Part shown: positions 53,660-64,000 of the stretch, piece after piece
How the letters are laid out: the number at the start of each line of letters is the position of its first letter
Position numbering within the stretch: position 1 is the first letter of the stretch
Assembly (NCBI GenBank): GCA_038093515.1
Contig: JBBPSI010000130.1
Coordinates: forward strand, 1 to 64,000
DNA from: Butyriboletus loyo
Taxonomy: Eukaryota > Basidiomycota > Agaricomycetes > Boletales > Boletaceae
Reading direction: 5' to 3'
Length of the DNA: 64,000 nt
Program-made: the position numbers and the translations under genes
Notes under the pieces: model-generated
The model's input: only the letters and a program-made list of their open reading frames with translations
Told to the model about the DNA's origin: nothing
Database searches by the model: none

Positions 53660-55125
53660 CTACAACTTCACCTTTGGTGCAATCCTCTGACCAAAGAGTG
53701 TCGCTCCTCCATCAAGCAAGATGTGAGCACCAGTGACATGTGCACTAGCAGGAGAACAGAGGAACAAAGTAATCCCAGCGAGATCCGAGGGGTGACCAAA
53801 CCGTCCTAGAGCACACATGATTCATTGGAGATCCCGTTCAGCTAAGACCATACCAGTTGGTTGCAAGGATGCAATCGCCTCTTCACCAGCAAACTTGAAA
53901 CCAAACGCTGTCATCTTGGTGGGAAACATTCTGCACAGCGCCTCAGATATCTATCTCCAAAAGTCCAGGCCCCAATTAAACGTACCCGGGGCAAATTGCA
54001 TTCACCCTATTTCAGTCGGATAAGTGACACGCACAAGAAAAGTCGGTACGTCACACACATGATATTCTGAGGGACTAGTTTGACCGCCAATATCGATGTG
54101 AGATGGTTAAGTGCCGCTTTGCTAACATTGTCTGTGAATAGCGGACGTGAGGGGGATGTAGAATTGACGAAGGCAAAATGTGCATGACTGACAACTGTAT
54201 GTTCCGCTACCTTCGGCGCTCACTAGACCTTCGACGTGTGCAGTGACACTCGATACCGACGAAATGTTGACGATGTGGGCGGGATCTCCACCAGTCGCCT
54301 CCTTGGCGAGCCACGACGATAACCTCCAGTCCATGACATCTCAATCGGCATCCTACAATCTAACGAGCTGTAGGAACTTACCCCGCAGACACTGGACATA
54401 CGAATCAGAATCAGAGAGGGTGCGGCCAAGTAAAGAACGCTGGGGGGGACTCACGATAGAAGACGCTCTTCACGTTCACAGCCATGATGTTATCCCAACC
54501 CTTGTCCTCGGGGACGGCATCAAAAGGAGATCCCCAAGACACACCAGAGTTGTTCACGAGGATGTGCAGTGTCTTGGCTGGTTCGAGCTCTGCGAGGGCT
54601 GATATCAATTCGTCCACACCTGCCTTGTTCTGCACAGGATAGCGTAGACATGCGAATACGTCGCCGTCAGCACGAGAGATACCATTCCGCCCCACACACA
54701 CTGCCACGAAATACTCACGCTGAGATTGGCGATGATGTAGTGCGCACTCCCGGGTCCGAGCGCATTGAGTTCCGCCGCTGTCTAAAAAGGACTCCGGCTT
54801 GTCAAGGCCTGGACAAATCAGTATAGGCGCTACGCACCTCTTTCAGCTGTGCCTCCTTTCTTGCTGCGATGTAGACCTTGGCGCCATTTTGGACGAGTGC
54901 GGAGGCGACCGTCTTGCCCAGACCCGTTCCACCACCTGTCACGAGCGCTGGATCGAGTCCAGTTCGTCAGTACAATAAACCTGGGCGTGTGCGCAGGCAC
55001 GAATGATATACCTATTTTCCCGCGGACGTTGAACAAGGATTGCAGAGATAAGTCTGAAAGCCGGGACGTATCATCGCAGTGAATGCATAGAGTGAACCTG
55101 GGACAAGCTCACCTGAGGCGAACAT
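53660..55125 (-). CDS. SDR oxidoreductase, 3-oxoacyl reductase-like
   Basis: ATG 55125 with a tiny first exon (MFAS), then many short exons joined in phase: LSLQSLFNVRGKI, ALVTGGGTGLGKTVASAL (cofactor glycines), VYIAARKEAQLKE, AHYIIANLS, LHILVNNSGVSWGSP, MAVNVKSVFY, HIVNISSVSS, VNAICPG then MFPTKMTAFGF, RFGHPSDLAG and the end AHILLDGGATLF. The VNxxxPG loop and the C-terminal DGG are typical of FabG-type SDRs. About 290 residues. The likely splice at the active site gives TYNNVSK, where Tyr and Lys are one residue too far apart for YxxxK; either the intron border differs or the enzyme is unusual. The substrate is unknown and there is no targeting signal. Confidence 0.75.
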
Positions 55126-55474
55126 GACGCTTTCGTGCGTTTAGTTCTTTGCCGGTTGAGGACGACAGCACGTCTGGCGGAGGTCTTGATAGAGGGAGCG
55201 GCTATCTCGATATAGCCGGTGCCGTTTCAGCTTCTTATTTTTACTACCATCTCCGCCTCAGCGCGGTAACATTGAATGTTTCAGTCTCTGCCCAATCTGG
55301 ATACCTCCACACTGCTAACGCGCCCCCGACCAGTCAATTAGATTGTTTCGAGCATCAGTGGTCTTAATTGCTGTCTTTGTGGACATATTGCCAGACAATG
55401 GTTTGCCTCGTGGTAATGCTGCGCAACGGCACTGATGGAAAGCCCTGCATCCATGTGATGGTTGCGTGTTTGTG

Positions 55475-55480
55475 TATAAG
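55475..55480 (+). promoter_or_regulatory. TATA-like box of the aspartic protease gene
   Basis: TATAAG, 59 bp before the start codon at 55539. Confidence 0.4.
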
Positions 55481-55538
55481 ATCGTGAACTATACTGCACG
55501 GCTGCTGCGCACACCCCTTCCTCGTCGTTCTTTCTCTG

Positions 55539-57075
55539 ATGCGTTCAATATCTATCGTCGTTATCGCTGTCTTGCTGGCATTGACAGCTGCACTACCACA
55601 CCGTGGCCCTCTTCGGATCCCGATTCATAAGAGGTCGACCCTAGCAAGGGATGGGATGGCCGACTTGGAGGTTCTTCGCTCTCATGTTGCGAATTCGGAA
55701 CGGTAGGCGACGTTCGTCAATCCTCTGTATCTCCTCCATCTTATCTGTGACGACCAGAAAATATTTGAAAGGGATCGCTGCGTTCCAGCGCCACTCCGGT
55801 GTACTTCCGCAGTCTTCGCGTAGTCGTGCTCTCACCCGACGTGCTGTGGGTGACGATTCACTCACGGCTGAGGGGAACCAATATTGGTATGGTACGATTT
55901 CTGTGGGTTCGCCTGCTGTCGACTACAAGGGTGAGCTGCTCGTCCGTGCCGTTGCACAACACCTCATCCATCATTTTAAAGTGGACTTTGATACTGGGTC
56001 CGCGGATTTGTTCCTTCCTGCATCAAACTGTGGCTCGACGTGTGATGGACACACGCTCTACAATCCAAATGCGAGCTCTTCAGCTGTCGATTTGCATCAA
56101 CCTTTTTCCCTTGAATACGGCGATGGTTCCACGGTCTCTGGCGAACAGTACACAGACACGGTTGCCATTTCGGGTTTCGTGGTGCGCAATCTTGATACTA
56201 TGGCGTACTTGAGATCTCTGACGATATCATAGGCCAACAGTCAGACCCTCGGGGCTGCCTCACAGTATTCTACAGGTTTCCAAGTCGCAAACTTCGCAGG
56301 GGATGGCTTGATGGGCTTGGCATTCGCAAACATCTCCGTGTTTGCAGCTAGTCCAGTTGTTCAGACGCTCATGGCAGAGGGACAACTTTCCGAGCCCGTT
56401 TTCGCTTTCAAGTTGGCCTCATCGGGCTCTGAGTTGCGCATCGGAAGTGTCGATACGTCATTATACACAGGTTCTTTCACCTACACACCCGTCACTCAGC
56501 AGGTTAGAGCTTGTCCCTACCACCGTCATACCGAGCATTGACGTGCGAGGTTCAGGGATTCTGGCAAATCAGCCCAGATTCTATCAATGCCAACGGCCAG
56601 GCGATCAGTGAGAACATTACGGCAATCGTGGACACGGGAACGACATTCATCCTCGGGGACGTGCAAACTGTCGGTCAGTTCTACAGTGCTATCAACGCCA
56701 CGGACGTAGGAGGTGGATTTTATGCGAGTAAGCCCGCACGCCTTCTTCCAGTGCTTGCTTTCCTTACCTCATGTTTTCAAGTGCCTTGTAATGCGATGCC
56801 TAATGTTAGTATCACGATCGGAGGGAAGGCCTTTGCCATCTCCGCGGATGTGTTTAATCTTGGGTCGTACAACTCTTCTGGGAATAGTTGCGTCGGCGCC
56901 ATAGCAGCCACAGGTAGTCTTGGAGGTATGTCAAAGTCTCAAAGTCCGTAATTGGCATATTGTCTGACGTTCGTCGTGATCAGCTACTTGGATTCTTGGT
57001 GACGTGTTTCTGCGAAACGTCTACTCTGTTTTCGACATCGGTAATCTACGAATTGGCTTTGCTGACCTCGCATGA
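55539..57075 (+). CDS. Secreted pepsin-like aspartic protease
   Basis: Family A1. Signal peptide [20 protein letters not shown], then a basic propeptide ([10 protein letters not shown] to [10 protein letters not shown]) and the mature enzyme. First catalytic motif [17 protein letters not shown], flap around [17 protein letters not shown], second motif [13 protein letters not shown], and the C-terminal [18 protein letters not shown]. About 410 residues and at least six introns, one of which interrupts the sequence just before the first catalytic motif. Both Asp residues are intact. It resembles polyporopepsin-type extracellular proteases of wood and litter fungi, used for protein nutrition at acidic pH (family knowledge). 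Exon joins near 56220-56240 and 56500-56560 were read by eye. Confidence 0.9.
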
Positions 57076-57287
57076 CGCTCTCGTTTGAGAGCCTTGGTGG
57101 TACATCTGTCGAGACGGGCTCGGGTAGCCCTCATGGATGCACGACTTTAGACACTGATGATCGTTTTCATATCCTTATTCAAAGTTCCCGCGATATTTTA
57201 TCATCTATCAGAGATCATAATCAAGCAATACACAGGCTGTATTTATATCATGAATAGAACTTGGCTGAGCCACGTATGATCACTATC

Positions 57288-58466
57288 ATGTCCACTCCAT
57301 CCACGAAGACGTTAGATCACATCGTACATTTGACGCCACCCGGGATGGTCGACCAGGCATCACAGCAGTTCAGAGATTTGGGTTTCAAGTCCGTGCTTTC
57401 CCTCCCATCGGATGTCTCCGCAAAAACGACATTAATCCTCCTTCCAGCGTCATCGCTGGCGGAACCCATACAGGAGGACTCACAGCAAACGCGCTCGTGG
57501 TAAGGACTGTCTTTCCATCTAGTCACAGTCCCTACTCAAGCTAAAGCACCCATCATCTGCCCGCCGCCCCAACCCAATCTTACAGATCCTAGACGACGGC
57601 GCCTATCTTGAACTCATCTCGTTCACCCATCCCGCCTCCCACTACCCACCCGACTCGCCCGATCGCCGACGACGCGATAACGAACCTTGGGCCCATAAAC
57701 ATCCCGGATGGATCGACGTTGGCTTCCTCGGTTCCTCCACCACCTCGATCACGCGTATCATCAACGCACGTGCAGAACGGGACCATAGCGGTATCCGCTA
57801 CGCTCCCGAAACGCGCGGCGGGCGGACGCGCGCGGACGGACGGGTCTTGCAGTGGGTCATCAGTGCCACAGAGGACGATCAACTCCGGGGGTCCGTCCCG
57901 TTCTTTTGTGGGGACGTCTCACCCCGCCAGTGGAGGGTGGGTCTTTTTTCTTTTCTTTCTTTCTTTTTTCCACAGCACGCACGTGCCCGCGTTTTTTTTG
58001 TTTCAAACGTACGTCATGCTGACCAGGCTACTTATTGATTGCGCGCATGTGTATCGTGCATGTGTGTATGGGGGCGGGATTCGTTGTACAGGTCCCCGTT
58101 GACGACCCGCCGTCGAACACGGTTCATCCTTCGGGCGTACGGGGCATCGCGCATGTCCGTATACTAGCGGAACCGAACTCTCTTGCGAGCATCTTGGCCA
58201 AGCTCACGTCGGTCGTCGGGGAGCCTCCACGATCGAACACGACGAGCTTGGCAGAACATATCTGGACGCTGGATGTCCCTAACGGCGCATCGGATGCTCA
58301 GAAACCGCGTCTCATCCTGAGTGCGCCGACGAGCGACGAAGAACGAGGTCATTTGGCTACAAAAGGCCCGGGTATATATGAAGTAGGGTTTTCGGTGGGG
58401 CGGGATGGGGTTGAAAGGGAATCAAGCACGCCGTACGGCAAGATAGTGTGGTTGAGGTGTCCTTGA
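57288..58466 (+). CDS. Glyoxalase-like domain protein
   Basis: ATG 57288 (an in-frame ATG also occurs at 57276) opens STKTLDHIVHLTPPG, a typical first strand of the Glyoxalase_3-like (VOC-related) fold with its conserved DHIV. Exons follow with YLELISFTHPASHYPPDS, WIDVGFLGSS, FFCGDVSPRQWR and, after an intron near 57937-58091, VHPSGVRGIAHVRIL. The pattern is shared by fungal proteins of about 280 residues that have this domain and no other. The conserved His and Glu suggest a metal site, but no reaction is known. Two or three introns, one with a long pyrimidine run. Intact to the stop at 58466. Confidence 0.75.
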
Positions 58467-58556
58467 ACTGTCTCGTAACAATGTTTTAGTGTATAACGGA
58501 TGTACCATGCAGAACGAAATCGAGTCGCTGATACAAATCCAAAATCGAAAAAGAAA

Positions 58557-58637
58557 TGACCGCCGCAGGGGTCGAACCTGCAATCTCCTGATTACGGAGT
58601 ATCGTAGTCAGACGCGATGCCATTTCGCCAGGCAGCC
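58557..58637 (-). tRNA. tRNA-Arg(ACG) with a 9-nt intron
   Basis: A full cloverleaf on the minus strand: acceptor GGCTGCC/GGCGGTC (two G-U pairs), D stem GCGA/TCGC, anticodon stem TCTGA/TCAGG, T arm GCAGG TTCGACC CCTGC, discriminator A. The loop is CT-ACG-A-A once a 9-nt intron (58601-58593) after position 37 is removed, the canonical place for eukaryotic tRNA introns. Total 81 nt equals 72 plus 9. Confidence 0.85.
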
Positions 58638-58901
58638 GTTATTGTATCGACAAGCGATATCTTCTGTCAATAAATTTCCTTCGTAGTAGTTCTGGACTTA
58701 AACATTACCTGATGCGGCTGTCGATACCAGTCCAGAGATATTCACAGCTTCGTGAAGCAGATGCGGCGGCAAAAGCGATGTCGTCATCAGTACTAGTAAC
58801 ATGCTCTACATGTTTTCACGTTCATACCATCACTCATTGACCCGCACCACTCGCAACAGGATGATGGATCCATCTGCATCATGCAAGATCATGTCTTTGT
58901 G

Positions 58902-60211
58902 TTATAATTCTTCATCCAACTCCACGCTTGAAATACTAGACCGGCGAGCACCGGTAAACATAGGTTCTGTCAGGCTTGGTACCGCTCTCGCGGCAAAGCG
59001 AAGAGGTGACAACACAGCCCCAGAAACGTAAGCCGAGTCATTCCTCGCGATAGCGATGCGAACGAGGACCATGTAGAAAGTGATCGATATTATGGGCGTC
59101 ATCTAGCAATCGTGTCAACGAGGTCATGGCGTGGCTGGAATTTGGGGCCCAAAAATGGGGGATGACGAACCATATCCAGTACGATGAAGTGTCCAGTATT
59201 CTGGTAAGCGTAGCACACGAGGAGAGCAAAGAGCGTGAGTGTATATAGAAACGCCGCGTCTACGAGAACGCGGAGCAACAACTTGGCCTCGACAGCAGAC
59301 CGAGAAAGTACCCGGACTACTCCTGGCTCGTTCCGATCCGTTATCCAGATACGATATGCCAACAACACTGTTCATGACAATGTCACACAGGTGACCAGAT
59401 GAAATAATGTGATCAACTCACCCGAACTTAGTACGTTCGTCGTCATTGTCAACACATAGAAGGTTACGACCCATTTTCCAATGTTTAGCTGGAAACCATC
59501 CTCTGGGTCTGTTGCATGAAATATATGGTAGAGGAGCCCTACGGAGATCGCTAGAAACGTTCGTTTAGGATAGCACAATAAACGAGACATTTACAACGTA
59601 CCAGAGGTCCCACACCATAACACCACAGGTAGAATGATGACCTTGAAACTTTGCCAAACGACATAACAACGATATATCTGGTTCAAGCATCATGGGTCTG
59701 AGGGGTTCGTAACAAAGTCATCACAGGAACCCACCACCACCGCGTCACCTAGCAACGTTTGTAGAGCATAGACAGCATTCTTGATGAGGAACGTTCGCTG
59801 TGTCACATCGGCAAAGAAACCCGTGGGACCCCCTGGAAAGATATCGACTTCGGTGATGAAGCCATCTATGAGCCGTTGGATATCGACCATCAAGTGCTTG
59901 GGGCTGCGTTAGTCCACCGAAGTTAGGGTGAATGAAGACTTACAATTGTGCTGAGAAATGTCAAAATTAACGCGACCAGCACCATTGACCAATTGATTTC
60001 GTCCGTTGGACGCCCGTGGGTTAGTGCCCATACGGTCCCGCCGAGCATTACTAATGAAATACCTATCGCACCAGGACCGGGTCGTCAGTCTTATGAGGAG
60101 AAAAAGCAGGTGATCTAAAGAGTCACCATAAATGATACCCTCTACCGAGGTGGATAGTAGAGTAGCACAATCGATTCCGATCCCCGAAGGGGACGTCATT
60201 GTGAAGGGCAT
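58902..60211 (-). CDS. Seven-TM basidiomycete membrane protein
   Basis: ATG 60211; about seven exons to the stop at 58902. Segments in order include GIGIDCATLLSTSVEGIIYG, MVLVALILTFLSTI, LLGDAVV joined to IYRCYVVWQSF, VIILPVVLWCGT, KWVVTFYVLTMTTNVLSSG, LLVDAAFLYTLTLFALLV-like sequence and ITFYMVLVRIAIA, each a hydrophobic span; about seven in all. The YRCYVVW motif after the third span and the CYAYQNTGHFIVLD block are typical of a large unnamed 7-TM family in Agaricomycetes, often expanded and sometimes compared with GPCRs. No ligand or G-protein link is known to me. C-terminal tail of about 45 residues, Ser/Arg-rich. Confidence 0.75.
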
Positions 60212-61388
60212 ATAGACCGAGGGGAATTAATAACACGCCATCTGATGGGCAGGCCAGCATTATAAATAAGCCGGAACACAAACAAGTGCGAAAAAAAACA
60301 CTGGGAGTACTGCCAGTTGCTGAGCCTGCGAGTACCGACTATTCGTCAACAAGGTGCAGGTTTCGCACTCACTCACGGAGGGCTGTGCCCACCACCAACG
60401 ATGAATACACGGCATCTTTTGAGCACCGCAAGTCATTACGATGTTTCGGCACCCCGACACAGGCGACTTGACGACGCCAGTGTAAGGTTTAATAGCACTG
60501 ACTCAACCTGGACAACGCGGTCCAAATCGAAGGACTGTGGGGCTGTGGTGACGGCAGTTGAAGCTGAAGCTTTGGTTTCCTGCCAACCGTCATTACATAA
60601 AAACCGCAGTTAAAATTGTGATACTTTATTATATAAGCAGCCTGTAAGCGGTACCAAAACTGGTCACTACTCCCACCACATAGCCATTTTTGGATACCTT
60701 AATTTTTGATATCACCCAGCCCGTTCCTAGTCATATACAAGTAGAGTATATGATCAAACTAAATGGGTAGGATGATGACCAGTTTATTATAACCTGTTCT
60801 CCCCCTAGCCCTCTTTTTATTCTGGGAGGTTCTATTAAATTATGACCAAAATGGTTCAACAAGGTACGGAGGTGCATGAGCAATCTGTATTCAATCAACA
60901 GCCCACCTTTCTAGGTGTCCTGAAAGTGTGCAATGTATTTTTGCTTTTTTTTCTTGATAAAGGTATATAAAATAACATATGGCATATTACAGTTGGATGA
61001 ACACATAACATGTATACATTCATCTCTACAGCCTCCCACTTTCCTGATTCTATTCAGCAAGAACCTAGTTTGAGAGGAGTGAAATAAACATGTGAAATGC
61101 ATGTGAAAGTAATTTGAATCTTGAGAGACTTTACAAAACAAAACAAAAAAACACAACATTGAATCTGGGCTAGAATCAGATCCGCTTGTGCTCCATCCTG
61201 GCGCTTTAAAATTACGGTGATGCGTGTTCGACAAAGAGCCGACTCGGGGAGGTATACGATTCGACGTTGGACAGCTGTGCCAGATATCCTCGGAGTCCGG
61301 TCCGACTTGCAGATGCATCATGATCATCCTGCGATAAAGGACGAACGACCGCGCGTACGAACTCTGTGATTACATCGTCACTAGGGCC
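60212..61388. other. AT-rich intergenic stretch
   Basis: 60610-61160 is much richer in A+T than its surroundings (TATATAAAATAACATATGG). It has no ORF of note. Short inverted AAACTGGTCA/TGACCAGTTT copies occur at about 60658 and 60776. Probably an old insertion. Confidence 0.4.
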
Positions 61389-62275
61389 ATGAGCGAGACG
61401 TCAAAGCATGCGTGCTTCTACATCGACACCGTCACGTTTCGCGTACGCTCTTTTTCCTCGCACCATCTCCCTCGTGTCAGCGGCATAACATTAACGAAAA
61501 TTAAAAAAAATCCAGGTGGAGGACTGCTTGTTCAAGGTCCCGCGCGAGCCGTTCAAATCCGAATCCATCCCTTTCAGGGACATGTTCCTTCTCCCTGTAG
61601 GAGACTCATGCGTTGCAGAAGGCAGGAACGACGAGGACCCCATTCACCTGATAGGGATCCAGAAAGACGAGTTCGAGCAACTCCTGAGCGTCCTTTTTCA
61701 TAGGCAAGTCCACCGTGACGACGACGCGCGACTATCTGGAATTTCGGATCGCCATCACTGATGGGTATGATCGACTTGGCCGAACCGCTTCGGCTTCCAC
61801 TTCCACTTCCACTTCCATTGTCACAACCATACCATTTTCACATTCACTGACGCCATCGGTTAGAACCCACGGTGTGTACCAAAACTCGTTGCCAGAGACG
61901 AGCGACCAATGGACGTTTGTCCTTAAACTCGCGAGCCTCTGGGGATTCGACACCATCCGCCAAATCGCAATAGATCACCTCAAAAAGAGCGTGTCCGCTG
62001 TAGACAGGATCGTCCTCGCAGAGATGTATGACTTGGACTTTGAGTCGTGGTCATTGCATGCCATGCACGTGATCGTGCGACGGCACAGACCAATCAGTGT
62101 TGCAGAGGGTCAGCGCATTGGTATAGAGATGGCACTCAAGCTCGCTTCTGTGCGCGAGCGGGCACAATCAGAATTACTCCAGGCTCAATGGAAAGCACCA
62201 GGGCGTAGACCTAATGTTGAGACACTCGACTTCACGCAAATCCTCCGGGAAACCTTTAAACGGTCCTCGGGTTGA
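61389..62275 (+). CDS. BTB/POZ domain protein
   Basis: ATG 61389; the first exon (61389-61442) codes SETSKHACFYIDTVTFR and joins after gtacgc...ccag to VEDCLFKVPREPF, the core BTB signature of Agaricomycete proteins, followed by FRDMFLLPVG and DEFEQLLSVLF. After an unresolved intron (about 61700-61890) the C-terminal part reads DQWTFVLKLASLWGFDTIRQ, DRIVLAEMYDLDFESW and EGQRIGIEMALKLASVRE, a BACK-like helical region common in this family. About 250 residues. BTB proteins dimerise and often serve as Cullin-3 substrate adaptors; the target is unknown. These genes are greatly expanded in mushrooms. Confidence 0.8.
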
Positions 62276-62462
62276 TTATTCACTCAAGTTCGGCATTAAA
62301 TGGTTCGGGAAATATCATCTGCCACACAAATGTACAATATATCCAAATACGTAACATCACTGACAAGACAAGAGACAAAGGTTACGAACACGAAAAAAAG
62401 GGACAAAACTCGACCGTAGCAGTGGGAGTATAGGGCACCCAAGTCAAAACTCCCGACACTTT
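62276..62462. other. Short convergent intergenic region
   Basis: 187 bp between the stops of the BTB gene and the ABCG gene. Nothing coding. Confidence 0.4.
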
Positions 62463-64000
62463 TTACCGCTTCTCCTTGAGCTTCAGCCACACCACACCAA
62501 TCAGTACGATGCCACAACCGGCAATGAATGCAAACAGAACCAGGACATCTCTGTAGTAACTGCTAGGGTCAAACCCAAAGAGCTAATGACCAGTTGAGAA
62601 GTCACGCGGCAGATATCAAGATGAAGACACATACCAGCTCCATGATCAACGACGCGGAGATATCGATCGGGACGCCTTGCAATTCGTCGACAATCATGAG
62701 CCCTGAGCCAACCTCGTTGACGGACAGCGCTTCAAGGGTGTACTAAATTGTGGATGGGTATGAATAAACATGGGCTTGTCGGTACGGTAGGATCTTACCT
62801 TGAGAGGACACAACCATTGCAACCAACGTAGTACTGGTGGGATGGACGTCAAGTGAACAAAGAATCCGGCATAAGTCATCTGGTACAATGCTGTGAGAGC
62901 AGAGATAAGAATCGCAATACCCCCGTTGCGGAAGAGCGTCGCGAGGAGGAAGTTCTGCAGGTCGACAAGTGAGAGGTTTAACGTGTGCCTATGAAAAGGA
63001 CACGCACGAAAAGCGTCATGACAAGTGTATATAGGACTAGGATGAATAAGAATTTGAAAAAGTGAGCTGCGTCATGGGTAAGCCCGGCCATCCAATATGT
63101 CCTAAAAATGTGTCAGTGCTCAAAGTTGAGGCTCGTCGGGTTGAATCAACAGACATCGTGGAGACAATGATCGTCGGAAGAATGCGGAGTGGGATGACAT
63201 CAAAGAAGAAACGAGATAAAAGCCAAGCAGTCGGGCTGGCAAGCAGACGTCAACCTTTGTCAACGAAGAGAAGGGTGACGAAGCAAACCTGTAATACGAG
63301 TTTGATCGCTCGCGAACAAAGAGCGGTCGCACTTCCACAATGTTGTACAAGGCACTCAGAGCTGAGAAGGCAATCAGTGAACCCTACGTCTCTAGATCAG
63401 AACCTTGTCATCGTTCGAGACAGGAAATGACAAACCAAGAAGAACAAACATCCTACTCGAGACTGGAACCCAGCAATAGTAAGCCCAGTATCAAAGTACA
63501 ATCCACCTAACGCAATGATCTCAGTACCAAGCATCGCGGGATATCCTCATTCGGCGCACCGCAGAAAGCTCCTAAAATGGCAGAGATAATCAAATGAGTA
63601 AAGAATAATGACTTGTCCCTGAACCATGCCCTCTATAAGCTACTCGAGAGGTAGAGAAGTGTATGACCCACCGGCGCAATAACTTCCATTCACGCCCACA
63701 TAGTACTTGGAATTGTGTGAGGAATGTCACTGCATATTGTCCCGTGATGCTTCGGTTGCGAGTGATCAGGGCCTCTACATCGGCACCAGTGGGTTTTTCA
63801 TCAGAATCGCGGTTTACTGTGACTGCATCCCGTTTGTCAGGTTTACCCTTTGCGATCGTTGAAGTTGAGATTGAGTCAGGGGCAGCACTCGCAATTTCGA
63901 GAAGATAATCCGCTACATTATACCCTTCTTCGTAAGGAGGTATTTCCGATTCACCTGTTCCCTCGATGTCCGCATCACGAGTACTCGAGAAATGTCTTGC
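62463..64000 (-). CDS. ABCG half-transporter, C-terminal part
   Basis: Runs off the right edge; stop at 62463. From the edge inwards: NVADYLLEIASAAPDSI (the NPADY-type segment just after the nucleotide-binding domain), SITGQYAVTFLTQFQVLCGREWKLLRR (elbow before the first span), LYFDTGLTIAGFQSRVG, VEVRPLFVRERSNSYY (the FxREr loop), AWLLSRFFFDVIPLRILP, TYWMAGLTHDAAHFFKF, LTALYQMTYAGFFVHL and the last span DVLVLFAFIAGCGIVLIGVVW, ending KLKEKR. The order (NBD first) and motifs match the White/Adp1-like ABCG group, which exports lipids, sterols or toxicants. Multiple short introns. The NBD and start are outside the window. Confidence 0.9.

Overview
The window is nuclear DNA from a filamentous basidiomycete, probably an Agaricomycete. 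Genes are split by many short introns (about 50-75 nt, GT-AG). The protein families are typical of mushroom-forming fungi: cerato-platanin, short heme-thiolate peroxidase, DUF6697, BTB/POZ, small 7-TM proteins, a pepsin-like protease and glycolipid transfer protein. There is no prokaryotic organisation. Because most genes are spliced, each CDS entry gives the outer span of the gene, and exon borders I could derive are given in the text. Functions are by recall of family motifs; no search was run.

Layout. 1-5.8 kb is a nest of retroelements. A DIRS/Ngaro-like element on the minus strand (gag-like ORF, zinc-knuckle segment, reverse transcriptase) is broken by solo LTRs, one of which contains another. 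A separate LTR retrotransposon with a gag-like ORF runs off the left edge. Four LTRs of different sequence share a promoter core, GGTCYGTGCRC placed 11-12 bp before a TATA box. 6-24 kb is a gene-rich block: a secreted orphan-family protein, a glycolipid transfer protein, a WD40 propeller apparently fused to a TKL-type kinase, an NmrA-like oxidoreductase, an AYR1-like SDR, an intronless membrane protein and a heme-thiolate peroxidase. 23.5-28.1 kb has no gene I can support. 28-39 kb holds a DUF2470 membrane protein, an NRPS-like enzyme (adenylation domain, two near-identical carrier domains, acidic tail) and a divergent pair of uncharacterised genes. 39-50 kb holds a duplicated P450-like fragment, a cerato-platanin, a large 5'-nucleotidase-like metallophosphoesterase and gene-poor DNA. 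50-64 kb holds a P450-like gene, a DUF6697 gene, a second SDR, an aspartic protease, a glyoxalase-like protein, an intron-containing tRNA-Arg(ACG), a 7-TM protein, a BTB protein and the 3' end of an ABCG transporter.

No operon-like logic applies. The neighbourhood has the look of an accessory, duplication-prone region: three degenerate second copies of local genes (kinase tail, orphan-family tail, P450-like segment) lie 5-26 kb from their parents. The most interesting items are the shared LTR promoter core, the WD40-kinase gene and the tandem-carrier NRPS-like protein.
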